A stretch of 64,000 bases of DNA from Streptomyces sp. M41(2017) (lineage in GTDB: Bacteria; Actinomycetota; Actinomycetes; Streptomycetales; Streptomycetaceae): the NCBI RefSeq assembly GCF_002078175.1, contig NZ_MWFK01000003.1:124001-188000 (forward strand), in the 5' to 3' direction. The notes under the pieces are model-generated. The model searched no databases and was not told the DNA's origin. It saw only the letters and a program-made list of their open reading frames with translations. A program made the position numbers and the translations under genes. Shown piece by piece: positions 50,892-58,214 of the stretch. The first letter of the stretch is position 1, and every line of letters begins with the position of its first letter.

Positions 50892-51488
50892 ATGACCAAG
50901 ATCGCTGTACTCGGAAACGGCCGCGTCGGCGGCACCCTGTCCGCAGCCCTCACCGGGGCCGGGCACGACGTGACCGTCGCGGACAGTTCGCCGGGCGCTG
51001 CCGCCGAGGCTGTGCTCGGAGCCCGGATCGTCGTCAACGCGACGCCGGGCGCGGGTTCGCTGGAGCGGCTCCTCGCTCTGCGGGAGGAGCTCGCCGGCAA
51101 GATCCTCGTGGACGTCTCGAACGCCACCCTCGACGGCCCGGACGGGCTGCCCGCGGGCCTGCTCTATCCCGGCTCGAGCCTCGGCCGACACCTCCAGGAC
51201 GCTCTCCCCGGCACGCACGTGGTCAAGACGCTCAACACCATGCTGTTCACGGTGATGACCGCGCCCACCGTCCTCGCCCAGTCGCCCACGGTCTTCCTCT
51301 CGGGCGAGGACACGGGAGCCAAGCAGGTCGTCCGCGGGCTTCTCGAAGACCTCGGCTGGCACCAGGACTGGATCACCGACCTCGGCGGGATCGAGACCGC
51401 GCAGGCGACCGAGGCCGCCGTGCTGTTCGTACCTCATGTGATCCGCTCCGGCGGATTCGCCCCCTTCGCCGTCTCGATCAGTCGCTGA
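50892..51488 (+). CDS. NADPH-dependent F420 reductase-like oxidoreductase
   Basis: A 198-residue Rossmann protein with ATG following GGAAGGA. The nucleotide-binding loop is VLGNGRVGGTLSAALTGAGHDV (about 5-26). It continues with IVVNATPGAGSLERLLAL, the dinucleotide fold of NADP-F420 oxidoreductase-like proteins (Fno/NPQR-type), and a C-terminal substrate segment VVKTLNTMLFTVM. It is probably co-transcribed with the IMPase-like gene (41-bp gap). Cofactor F420 or flavin reduction is a family-based suggestion, not shown. Confidence 0.85.
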   Translation: MTKIAVLGNGRVGGTLSAALTGAGHDVTVADSSPGAAAEAVLGARIVVNATPGAGSLERLLALREELAGKILVDVSNATLDGPDGLPAGLLYPGSSLGRHLQDALPGTHVVKTLNTMLFTVMTAPTVLAQSPTVFLSGEDTGAKQVVRGLLEDLGWHQDWITDLGGIETAQATEAAVLFVPHVIRSGGFAPFAVSISR

Positions 51489-51737
51489 ACCGGGCCAGCA
51501 GAGCTCAACACACGTCGAGCCGGGCAGCATCTGTCCGAACGCGCCTCCATGGTCAACGCCCCGCGGTGAGGGCGGGAAGCTGCCGGGTGCCGTCGAGCAC
51601 CGACGTCCGGTCCGTAGATGCGGATGACCACGGAGAAGGGGCCGTCGGGAGCGGGCCGCCAGTTCGCCGCCCGGCGCCGGTCGTGGGCGCGAGACGGAAC
51701 GGCTCGAATGATCCGGGCGCAGCTCCTGCAGGTGGGT

Positions 51738-52970
51738 TCAGTGCGACGCCGCACCTCGACGCCCCCACCGCCCGCGGGATGCGCGCAGCACACGGAGGCC
51801 CGCCGCACTCTGCAGGCTCATGGCGGCGGCGGCCGTGGCGGTGACCGCGAATCCGCCCCGTGGTCCGAACGAGTCGATCGCCCATCCGGACAGTGCCGCC
51901 GCGGCAGCCGAACCCGCCGCGCCGGCGGCGCCGAGCCACGCGAATGCCTGGGTCAGGACGGCGTGGTCGACCGTGGCCTCCGTGAACACGGGGAAGAGCA
52001 CGAGCAGCGGCGGGATCGCGGCTCCGGTCACGATCACGACCAGGGCGAGCCCCAAGGGTGAGCCGACCGTGAACAACAGCATGGTGCCGAGGCTCAACAC
52101 GCTTGTTGCCGCGACCAGTTGTGCTGGCGGTGCCGTCCGCCATCGGCGCAGGCCGTAGAGCCATCCTGCCAGCAGGCCGCTGCAGCTGGACGCCGCGAAG
52201 ATCGGGCCTGCCGCACCCGGCGCGCCGCACTCCACCGCGAATCCGGTCACCGACACCTGCATGGCTCCGAAGAAGATCCCGATGGCGAGGTTGAGCCCCA
52301 TCAGGAGCAGAACCGGTGCACACAACAACTGCCCTCTTCTCTGGCCGTGTTCGGCGTCTTCGACCGCGGTGGCGGGGGCTGTGTCTCGCCGGGTGGCGAG
52401 GAACAGGCCGCCGAACACCGACAGAGTGGCGGCCAGGACCAGGCCCGCTACGGCATGTCCGGTCGCGGCGAGGGCGCTGACCAGCGTGGGACCCACCAGG
52501 AAGGCGCCCGCGTTGATGATCGACTCCATCGCGAAGGCGGTGGGCAGTTCGGCCGCACGGTCCGGGCGCAGAAGCGCCGCCCAGCGTGCGGCTGACATCG
52601 CGCCCAGTTGGGGAACGCTGCCACCGACCAACACTCCGCCGACGATCAGGAGGGTGTCGTCGGCATCTGCGGCGACCAGGGAGAGGAGGAACGCCACGGC
52701 CACGGCGTGGGCGAGAAGGCTGGGTGGCAGGACGCGGGTCTGCCCGAACCGGTCGACCAGTCGGGCCAGTTGAGGTGCGCCGAGCGCCTCGGACACGGCG
52801 AACGCGCCGGTGACCAGGCCGGCGGCGGAGAAGGTACCGGTGTGGCCGTGCACGAGCCAGACGATGCTGAGGCTGGTCATCGCTACGCCGACGCGCCCCA
52901 GTGACGCCGGGAGGAAGAAGGCTGCGGCACCCGGGGTGCGCAGCAGGGAACGGTAGTTCGCCGATGGCAC
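51738..52970 (-). CDS. MFS transporter
   Basis: A 410-residue transporter starting at GTG 52970 behind AGGAC. Twelve helices are visible, with ARLVDRFGQTRVLPP as the A-motif after helix 2. The protein has the size and layout of drug-type (DHA1-like) exporters, and no binding or ligand motif specifies the substrate. It is monocistronic on the minus strand. An upstream open frame is out of family and was not included. Confidence 0.9.
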   Translation of the reverse strand: MPSANYRSLLRTPGAAAFFLPASLGRVGVAMTSLSIVWLVHGHTGTFSAAGLVTGAFAVSEALGAPQLARLVDRFGQTRVLPPSLLAHAVAVAFLLSLVAADADDTLLIVGGVLVGGSVPQLGAMSAARWAALLRPDRAAELPTAFAMESIINAGAFLVGPTLVSALAATGHAVAGLVLAATLSVFGGLFLATRRDTAPATAVEDAEHGQRRGQLLCAPVLLLMGLNLAIGIFFGAMQVSVTGFAVECGAPGAAGPIFAASSCSGLLAGWLYGLRRWRTAPPAQLVAATSVLSLGTMLLFTVGSPLGLALVVIVTGAAIPPLLVLFPVFTEATVDHAVLTQAFAWLGAAGAAGSAAAAALSGWAIDSFGPRGGFAVTATAAAAMSLQSAAGLRVLRASRGRWGRRGAASH

Positions 52971-53271
52971 GGCGAGTCCTGTTCGCTGCCCGGCGGGACG
53001 GCCACCGGGCCGTCGGTGCCCGAACGGACCGACCCGGGGTTGCCGTCTGGAACCGTCCAGTGCTGGCGCGGAGAGGGGACACGCGCCCCGCACCGACTCC
53101 GTCACCGGGCAGAATTCTTGACGTGTTGTGGGTGTCCACTCTCACCGCGGGGAGCGGTGATGTCCATCCCGCCTTGGTCGGGCGCGTGCTGCGGAGCCCA
53201 GGTGCGGGAGGTCCCGGCCGGGCTCGCAGCCCCGCCGAGCTGCCGTGGTACGCCCGACCGCCGCCGCCGGA

Positions 53272-53625
53272 TCAGCCGCGGGTGACCGTGACTCCGCCGA
53301 GCAGCCCCCAGGCGTCGATGCGGACCGTCGGCCCCCCGGGCTCGCTCGGGCCGTCGTCCTTCACTCCCCCGAGGCGGACGCCGTGGACCTCCACGGCGAC
53401 GTCGGGCCGGACCCGGAGGCTGACGCCGCCGATCAGGCTGAGTTTCGTGACGCGCAGTTCGGCACCGTCGGGGATGTCGATGTCCGTGAGGTCGATATCG
53501 GCCCCTCCGATGAGGGACGCCGTGAGCGTGCGCTCGTGCAGCGTCTCGCCCTTGAGCCGGTGACCGCCGATCAGGCTCACCTTGACGTCGGTCCTCTGAG
53601 GCTTGTTGTCACCTGTTTTCGTCAT
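53272..53625 (-). CDS. LiaF-like C-terminal domain protein (cell-envelope response fold)
   Basis: A 117-residue beta-repeat protein. The sequence SLIGG recurs (VKVSLIGGHRL, LTASLIGGADI, TKLSLIGGVSL, and a last LLGGVTV), one per 22-26 residues, as in the LiaF/DUF2154 C-terminal beta-solenoid linked to cell-wall antibiotic responses. It has no membrane helix, unlike full LiaF. The start MTKTGDN is chosen because the preceding frame reads as shadow; no strong ribosome site is seen. Confidence 0.8.
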   Translation of the reverse strand: MTKTGDNKPQRTDVKVSLIGGHRLKGETLHERTLTASLIGGADIDLTDIDIPDGAELRVTKLSLIGGVSLRVRPDVAVEVHGVRLGGVKDDGPSEPGGPTVRIDAWGLLGGVTVTRG

Positions 53626-53815
53626 GAGGAGAAGGTAGATCCAGGGCGTCCGGCTCCCCCAGTGCCCGGCGTACGGCATTTCGCATGACAGGTGTCACGG
53701 GTCCGTCCGGACCCGCGCCGCCTCCGCGCGACCCCGACGTACAGAACGCGATCCCACGGCATGCCAGTCGCCTTTCGGCGGTCCTGCCGGATCCGCCGGC
53801 GATAGCGTGACCTGC

Positions 53816-54694
53816 GTGACGGCTGATGGTGCGGCGGCAGACCGTGAAGCGCTGGTCGGTGGGATGGCGAACGCCGGCGCCGTCTTCCGCCGGGGCGCGC
53901 TGGTGGAACGCCCGGCGCCGCCCCACGCGCCGGCGCACCACGCCTACCTGCGTGCGCTGAAGAAGCTCGGCTTCGACGCGGCTCCGACTCCGGTCGACCT
54001 GTCCACGGACGGGCGCGAGCAGTTGACCTTCGTCCCGGGCGATGTCGCACTCCCCCCGTATCCCCGGTGGGTGATGACGGACGCCGCCCTCGCGTCCGTG
54101 GGGAGCCTGCTTCGGCGTCTGCACGAGAGCAGTGCGGCCGTCGAGGTCGATCCGCACGTCACGTGGTCCGACGATCTCGCCGACCCGGAGGGAGGGACGA
54201 TGCTGTGCCACAACGACGTGTGCCCGGACAACGTCGTCTTCCGTGACGGCAAGGCCGCTGCCCTGATCGATTTCGACCTGGCGGCGCCCGGGCGCCCGCT
54301 CTGGGACCTCGCCATGACGGCCCGCTACTGGGCCCCGATGGTGGATCCCACGTCCGCCGCCGGCCCCTACCCTCCGGGCCTCGTCGCCTCGGTTCGGCTG
54401 CGGATCCTCGCCGACAGCTACGGCCTGTCCTCGCGGGAGCGTGGCGAGTTGCCCGGCGCCGTCGAGCAGGCCACCGGGGTCTGCCGGTCCTTCGTCGCAC
54501 CGCGCGTGGCCGACGGTGACCCGGTGTACGTGCGCGCGCTGGCGGAGCGCGGCGGTTGGGAGCGCTGGGACCGGATACAGGACTGGCTCGCGGCTCGGCG
54601 CGACACGTTCACGGCCGCATTGCTGCGGTGGCCTCCAGGGTGTCCGGACAAACCACCCCCGGTGGGAACGTTCGCGCTCAGTCGGTCAACGTGA
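53816..54694 (+). CDS. Aminoglycoside-phosphotransferase-fold kinase
   Basis: A 292-residue small-molecule kinase. Catalytic loop MLCHNDVCPDNVVF (Asp in the HxD position) and metal loop LIDFDLAAPGRPLWDLAMT are clear. The N-terminal ATP lobe is short and Pro-rich (FRRGALVERPAPP). Starts at GTG 53816 or GTG 53807 are both possible; TAGCGT at 53803-53808 would be a -10 for a leaderless message starting at 53816. The substrate is unknown. The stop overlaps the end of the convergent GNAT gene by 17 bp. Confidence 0.85.
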   Translation: MTADGAAADREALVGGMANAGAVFRRGALVERPAPPHAPAHHAYLRALKKLGFDAAPTPVDLSTDGREQLTFVPGDVALPPYPRWVMTDAALASVGSLLRRLHESSAAVEVDPHVTWSDDLADPEGGTMLCHNDVCPDNVVFRDGKAAALIDFDLAAPGRPLWDLAMTARYWAPMVDPTSAAGPYPPGLVASVRLRILADSYGLSSRERGELPGAVEQATGVCRSFVAPRVADGDPVYVRALAERGGWERWDRIQDWLAARRDTFTAALLRWPPGCPDKPPPVGTFALSRST

Positions 54695-55172
54695 GGAGAA
54701 CTTCGTCGATTTCGGTCCCTCGGGCGTTCGCGAAGCCCCGCCCGGTGCCGGTGAGCACGAACCCGCAGTTCGTCAGGACCTTGATCGAGGCGAGGTTGTC
54801 CGCCGCCGCGCGGGCGTACACCGGACGCTCCGTCGCGATGCCGAGCAGTGCCCGCAGAGCAGCGGTGGCCACCCCGCGGCCCCAGTAGTGCCGTCCGATC
54901 CAGTACGTGACCTCGCGCTCCTCGGGCGGTCCGAACACGGAGACGTGCCCGAGGACCTCGGCGTCGTCGACAGCGCCACCGTCATCGGCGACGACGGCGC
55001 GCATCACGATCGCCGGATCTCGGCGGATCCGCGCCCAGTGGTCCTCGAACCATCTCTCGTCCGACGGGTCCTTGGCGGTGAACGCCGCCATGCGACATCC
55101 TTCGGGATCGTTCGTCTGAGTGAAGAAGACGGGCAGGTCACTGTCCCGTACGTCACGCAGCCGTACCTTCAT
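54678..55172 (-). CDS. GNAT acetyltransferase (RimJ/RimL-like)
   Basis: A 164-residue acetyltransferase, ATG at 55172 after GGGAGG. It opens MKVRLRDVRDSDLPVFFTQ. The acetyl-CoA loop is YWGRGVATAALRALL (about 94-108) and the end is AAADNLASIKVLTNCGFVLTGTGR. RimJ/RimL-like members acetylate ribosomal proteins or small substrates such as spermidine. It is tail-to-tail with the kinase gene and overlaps it by 17 bp. Confidence 0.9.
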   Translation of the reverse strand: MKVRLRDVRDSDLPVFFTQTNDPEGCRMAAFTAKDPSDERWFEDHWARIRRDPAIVMRAVVADDGGAVDDAEVLGHVSVFGPPEEREVTYWIGRHYWGRGVATAALRALLGIATERPVYARAAADNLASIKVLTNCGFVLTGTGRGFANARGTEIDEVLLTLTD

Positions 55173-55343
55173 GCGAGCCTCCCGGCCGGTGATCGTGAGC
55201 CGTAGCGCAGTTCTCGGCGACGACGCCCGCCCAGTCGGACGGGCCGGCGCCTCGACGCTCCGGGTTCGGGGCGCTGGCTCATCTCTACACCAGGCCAACC
55301 GCGCGCGGAGGGCATTCGTCCCGCCGGGGGTGGGCGAGGACCG

Positions 55344-55718
55344 TCAGGCACCCGGGAGGAACAGGCAGAACAGGTGGCCGTGCGGGTCGCGGAGTACCCG
55401 TACGTCCTCCTGAGGCTGGTGTTCCTCCACCGTCGCTCCCAGGGCGCAGGCCCGCTCGGTCTCCGCCTCCAGGTCGTCGACCAGCACGTCCAGATGCGCC
55501 TGCATCTGCTGCGTACCCGGCCGCTGGGGCCATGTCGGAGGGATGTGGTCGACCTCCAACTGGAAACTCAGACCGGGGCGTTCCCGGTCCGGGGCCTTCA
55601 GCCGGACCCACTCCGGAGCGCGATGGACCTCCTGCCAGCCGAGCAGGGCCCGGTAGAAGTCGGCCAGCGCGGGAGGGTCGGGCGTGCCGAGGACGAAGGC
55701 GCCGAGTGTTGTCGTCAT
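55344..55718 (-). CDS. VOC-superfamily protein
   Basis: A 124-residue VOC protein (MTTTLGAFVLGTPDPPALADFYRALLG…). The second repeat QMQAHLDVLVDDLEAETERACALG and the DPHGHLFCLFLPGA end are typical. Two repeats of the fold are complete, and the His/Glu pattern (GLSFQLEVDH and HGHLF) could hold a metal. It stands alone; the function, resistance or metabolic, is unknown. Confidence 0.9.
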   Translation of the reverse strand: MTTTLGAFVLGTPDPPALADFYRALLGWQEVHRAPEWVRLKAPDRERPGLSFQLEVDHIPPTWPQRPGTQQMQAHLDVLVDDLEAETERACALGATVEEHQPQEDVRVLRDPHGHLFCLFLPGA

Positions 55719-55859
55719 GCTTCGGGCCTTGCCCCCATCGCTCCCGCCCATGCGTCCGCCCACCACACGGACAGGGGTTCCCATGGTCAACTGCCGCGCG
55801 TACCCGGATGCCTGCGGGTCGGTAGGCTGCACGTCCGGATCGATGGGAGGTGGCCGCGT

Positions 55860-56963
55860 ATGCGGGAGCCGGTCGGGGTGGAACGGTCCGACAGATCAGC
55901 CGTCAGGATCGGTGCCCTCGTGCCGTTGACCCGGCCCGGCTGGGCCGCGGCGGGCCGACACCTGCTCGCCGGACTCGAACTGGCCGTCCATGACGTCAAT
56001 GAAGCCGGCGGGATCGCCGGAAGGTCACTCGAACTGGTGGTCCGCGACACCGCGGCGGATCCGCAGCGGGCCGCGGCCGCCGTGGAGGCGTTGGATCGGC
56101 TCGGTGTGGCCGCCTTGGCCGGGGAATACCACAGCGTCGTCGCGCGCACCGCGGCCGCAAGAGCCGACGCTCTCGCAGTGCCGTTCCTCTGCTCGTCCGC
56201 GGTGCTCGACGCGCTCACCGAACACCCCACGGACTGGGTCGCACGCCTCGCGCCGCCGCAGTCCCGCGGCTGGCAGTCGTACGCGGACTTCCTCCTCGGC
56301 TCGGGGCACGGTCGCATCGCCGTCGCGGCACAGCCGAGTGTCTACTGGGCGTCGGGGACCCGCATTCTGCGCGAGTACGTCACCGCACGTGGGGGCAGCG
56401 TCGTCGAACTCGACATGGCCGCACTGACGCCCTTGGCCGTGTGCGAGAAACTCGTCGAGTGCGAGGCGACGGTTCTCCTGCTGCTGGTCGGCCACCCGGA
56501 CCCGGCGGTCTCCGTCGTCCAGGCCGTCCGCCGCGATCAGCGCCTCGCCGACATCCTGATCGGCGCTCCGGCCGGGCAGCCGGAACTCGCCGACTGGAAG
56601 ACCCTGTTGGGCGGCGAGGGCGCCGCGATCCCATTCCTCCGCTATCTGCCCGAGCACCTCACCCCGCTCGGCACCCGCGTCGAAGAGGCCCTCGTCGAGC
56701 GGCTGACCCAAGCACCCTCCTTCGTCGCCTTCGAGGGCTACGACTCGGTCACCGTCCTCGCCGACATGCTGCGCACCCACGGCGTGGACCGCGGACACAT
56801 CGCCGCCGCATGGCCTCGCGTTGCCGTCGAGGGCACCCGGGGACTGATCCGGTTCTCCCGCACACCGGGCATCAGCGTCTGGCAGTGGGGCGGTGCACCG
56901 ATCCAGATCGCGGATCGCGACCCGGCACACCTGGACCGATTCCGGATCCTCCGCACGAGTTGA
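55860..56963 (+). CDS. ABC-type amino-acid/branched-chain binding-protein fold without signal peptide
   Basis: A 367-residue type I periplasmic-binding-protein fold with ATG after GGGAGG. It has IGALVPLTRPGWAAAGRHLLAGLELAVHDVNEAGG split by turns, LELVVRDTAADPQRAAAAVEAL, AGEYHSVVARTAAA and a hinge towards the C-terminal lobe FLRYLPEHLTPLG. There is no export signal or lipobox (opens MREPVGVERSDRSAV), and no ABC permease or ATPase is nearby. It may act as a cytosolic ligand sensor or have lost its transporter. It is monocistronic. Confidence 0.88.
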   Translation: MREPVGVERSDRSAVRIGALVPLTRPGWAAAGRHLLAGLELAVHDVNEAGGIAGRSLELVVRDTAADPQRAAAAVEALDRLGVAALAGEYHSVVARTAAARADALAVPFLCSSAVLDALTEHPTDWVARLAPPQSRGWQSYADFLLGSGHGRIAVAAQPSVYWASGTRILREYVTARGGSVVELDMAALTPLAVCEKLVECEATVLLLLVGHPDPAVSVVQAVRRDQRLADILIGAPAGQPELADWKTLLGGEGAAIPFLRYLPEHLTPLGTRVEEALVERLTQAPSFVAFEGYDSVTVLADMLRTHGVDRGHIAAAWPRVAVEGTRGLIRFSRTPGISVWQWGGAPIQIADRDPAHLDRFRILRTS

Positions 56964-57099
56964 GCGCGCGGCGGCTGCGCACTCCCGACATCCGGAGCGC
57001 GAGGCCGCCGCACGGGCATCGGGCTCTCACGCGCCGCCGTCCACGAGCACGCGAAGGATTGTCAGGTACGCAACACCGCTCTACGGTGCGCTTCAGGAG

Positions 57100-57113
57100 T
57101 GGGACCGCTCCCA
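57100..57113. promoter_or_regulatory. CebR-like box upstream of the GH16 glucanase
   Basis: TGGGACCGCTCCCA differs by one base (C for G at position 6) from the 14-bp palindromic CebR operator of Streptomyces, TGGGAGCGCTCCCA. It ends 30 bp before the ATG. CebR is released by cello-oligosaccharides, so induction by beta-glucan breakdown products is expected. Confidence 0.75.
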
Positions 57114-57143
57114 CCCTCCTGACGTCCGAGCAACGGAGCTCCG

Positions 57144-57872
57144 ATGCGATCAATTCTGCTGTCCAGGACCAAACTTGTCGCCGCCGTGTTCGCGGCACTG
57201 GCGCTGGTTCTCCTGACCCAGCCCCCGGCGCACGCCGGCACCTGGGGCGCTCCGCAGACCGTCAACTCCTGGAACACGATCAACGGCCGATGGACGGCCA
57301 ACAACGAACTCGAGACCTACACGCCCGCCTGCGTCTGGTACGAGGGCGGCACCCTGGTCATCAAGACCTACAACGCGGGGAACGGGACCTACTACTCCGG
57401 CCGCGTCGAATCCACGGCGCTCTACGGCTACGGGACGTACAGCTTCACCGCGAACATGCCCAACGGAAAAGGGCTGTTGCCCGCGGTGTGGGCCGCCTAC
57501 CTCAACCCGTGGCTGCCCGAGTTCGACGCCGCCGAGATCGTGGGGTCCAGCCCCAACACCGTCTACCAGACGTTCCACGACACCAGCAACGCACAGACCC
57601 AGTGGGCCGTGAACAACAGCGGCGGATGGACCAACACCTTCCACACCTACTCGTTCACGTGGTGGCCCGACCACATCGACTTCACCGTCGACGGCGCCTA
57701 CCAGGGGACGAAGTGGTACTCGACCGCTCCCGGCGTCGGGATGCACTTCATCGTCAACACCGCCGTCGGCGGGGACTGGCCGGGCAACCCCGACTCCTCG
57801 ACCTGGGCAACGGCGGACGGCGCGCGCTATCTCAAGGTCTCGGCGATCACGTACACGCCCTACTACCCCTGA
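57144..57872 (+). CDS. Secreted GH16 beta-glucanase
   Basis: A 242-residue exported glucanase with a signal peptide to about 31 (…FAALALVLLTQPPAHAG). Catalytic motif E126-F127-D128-A129-A130-E131 (LPEFDAAEIVG): nucleophile Glu126, Asp128 and acid/base Glu131 in the ExDxxE form. The jelly-roll strands (NELETYTPACVWYEGG, SFTANMPNGKGLLPAVWAAY, TFHTYSFTWWPDHIDFTVDG) are complete, and no carbohydrate-binding module follows. Substrates are likely beta-1,3 or mixed beta-1,3-1,4-glucans; the exact specificity is unknown. A terminator follows. Confidence 0.93.
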   Translation: MRSILLSRTKLVAAVFAALALVLLTQPPAHAGTWGAPQTVNSWNTINGRWTANNELETYTPACVWYEGGTLVIKTYNAGNGTYYSGRVESTALYGYGTYSFTANMPNGKGLLPAVWAAYLNPWLPEFDAAEIVGSSPNTVYQTFHDTSNAQTQWAVNNSGGWTNTFHTYSFTWWPDHIDFTVDGAYQGTKWYSTAPGVGMHFIVNTAVGGDWPGNPDSSTWATADGARYLKVSAITYTPYYP

Positions 57873-57926
57873 GGCGGGCCGGCCGGGCACTCGTCCTGCC
57901 GGGTCCACGGGGCGGAACATGGCGAA

Positions 57927-57952
57927 GGCAAGGAGAGAACTCTCTCCTTGCC
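57927..57952. terminator. Hairpin terminator after the GH16 gene
   Basis: Perfect 11-bp stem GGCAAGGAGAG (57927-57937), loop AACT, CTCTCCTTGCC (57942-57952), followed by pyrimidines. It lies 55 bp after the GH16 stop and 24 bp before the RAE. Confidence 0.8.
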
Positions 57953-57975
57953 TCTCCCAACTTATAGCGCACCGG

Positions 57976-57995
57976 GGGGCTTGCGGCAAGGCCCC
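57976..57995 (+). promoter_or_regulatory. Rifamycin-Associated Element (RAE) upstream of rph
   Basis: GGGGCTTGCGGCAAGGCCCC is an imperfect inverted repeat that matches the conserved 19-bp RAE found upstream of rifamycin-inactivating genes (rph, rox, iri-type) and helR in actinobacteria. It lies about 220 bp before the rph start codon. The RAE links gene expression to rifamycin exposure in other species; here that is inference from sequence identity. Confidence 0.9.
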
Positions 57996-58214
57996 CGTCG
58001 TGACGCAGAATCGTCCGCCGAAGCCATCACCTGCGGAAACGAGAGCCGCGCCATGTGTACCGCCCGGCCGGCGGAGCGGCCGGGTGACCCGTCAGAGGGA
58101 ATGCGGCCAGGGATGACGACGTGTCCGGCAAGAGGTTCGAGAGAGTGGGAGGCGCCGGTGATGCGGTCGGCCATCGCGGCACGACGGAACACGGCCGCCT
58201 CGGAAGGTGTCGCA

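Larger units (their letters stand above)
57873..58214. other. Intergenic stretch holding the GH16 terminator and the rph promoter region
   Basis: 342 bp with the GH16 terminator (57927-57952), an AT-rich TTATAG (57962-57967), the RAE (57976-57995) and the GGAAGG ribosome site (58202-58207) of rph. There is a long 5' region (about 220 bp) between RAE and the start codon. Confidence 0.7.
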
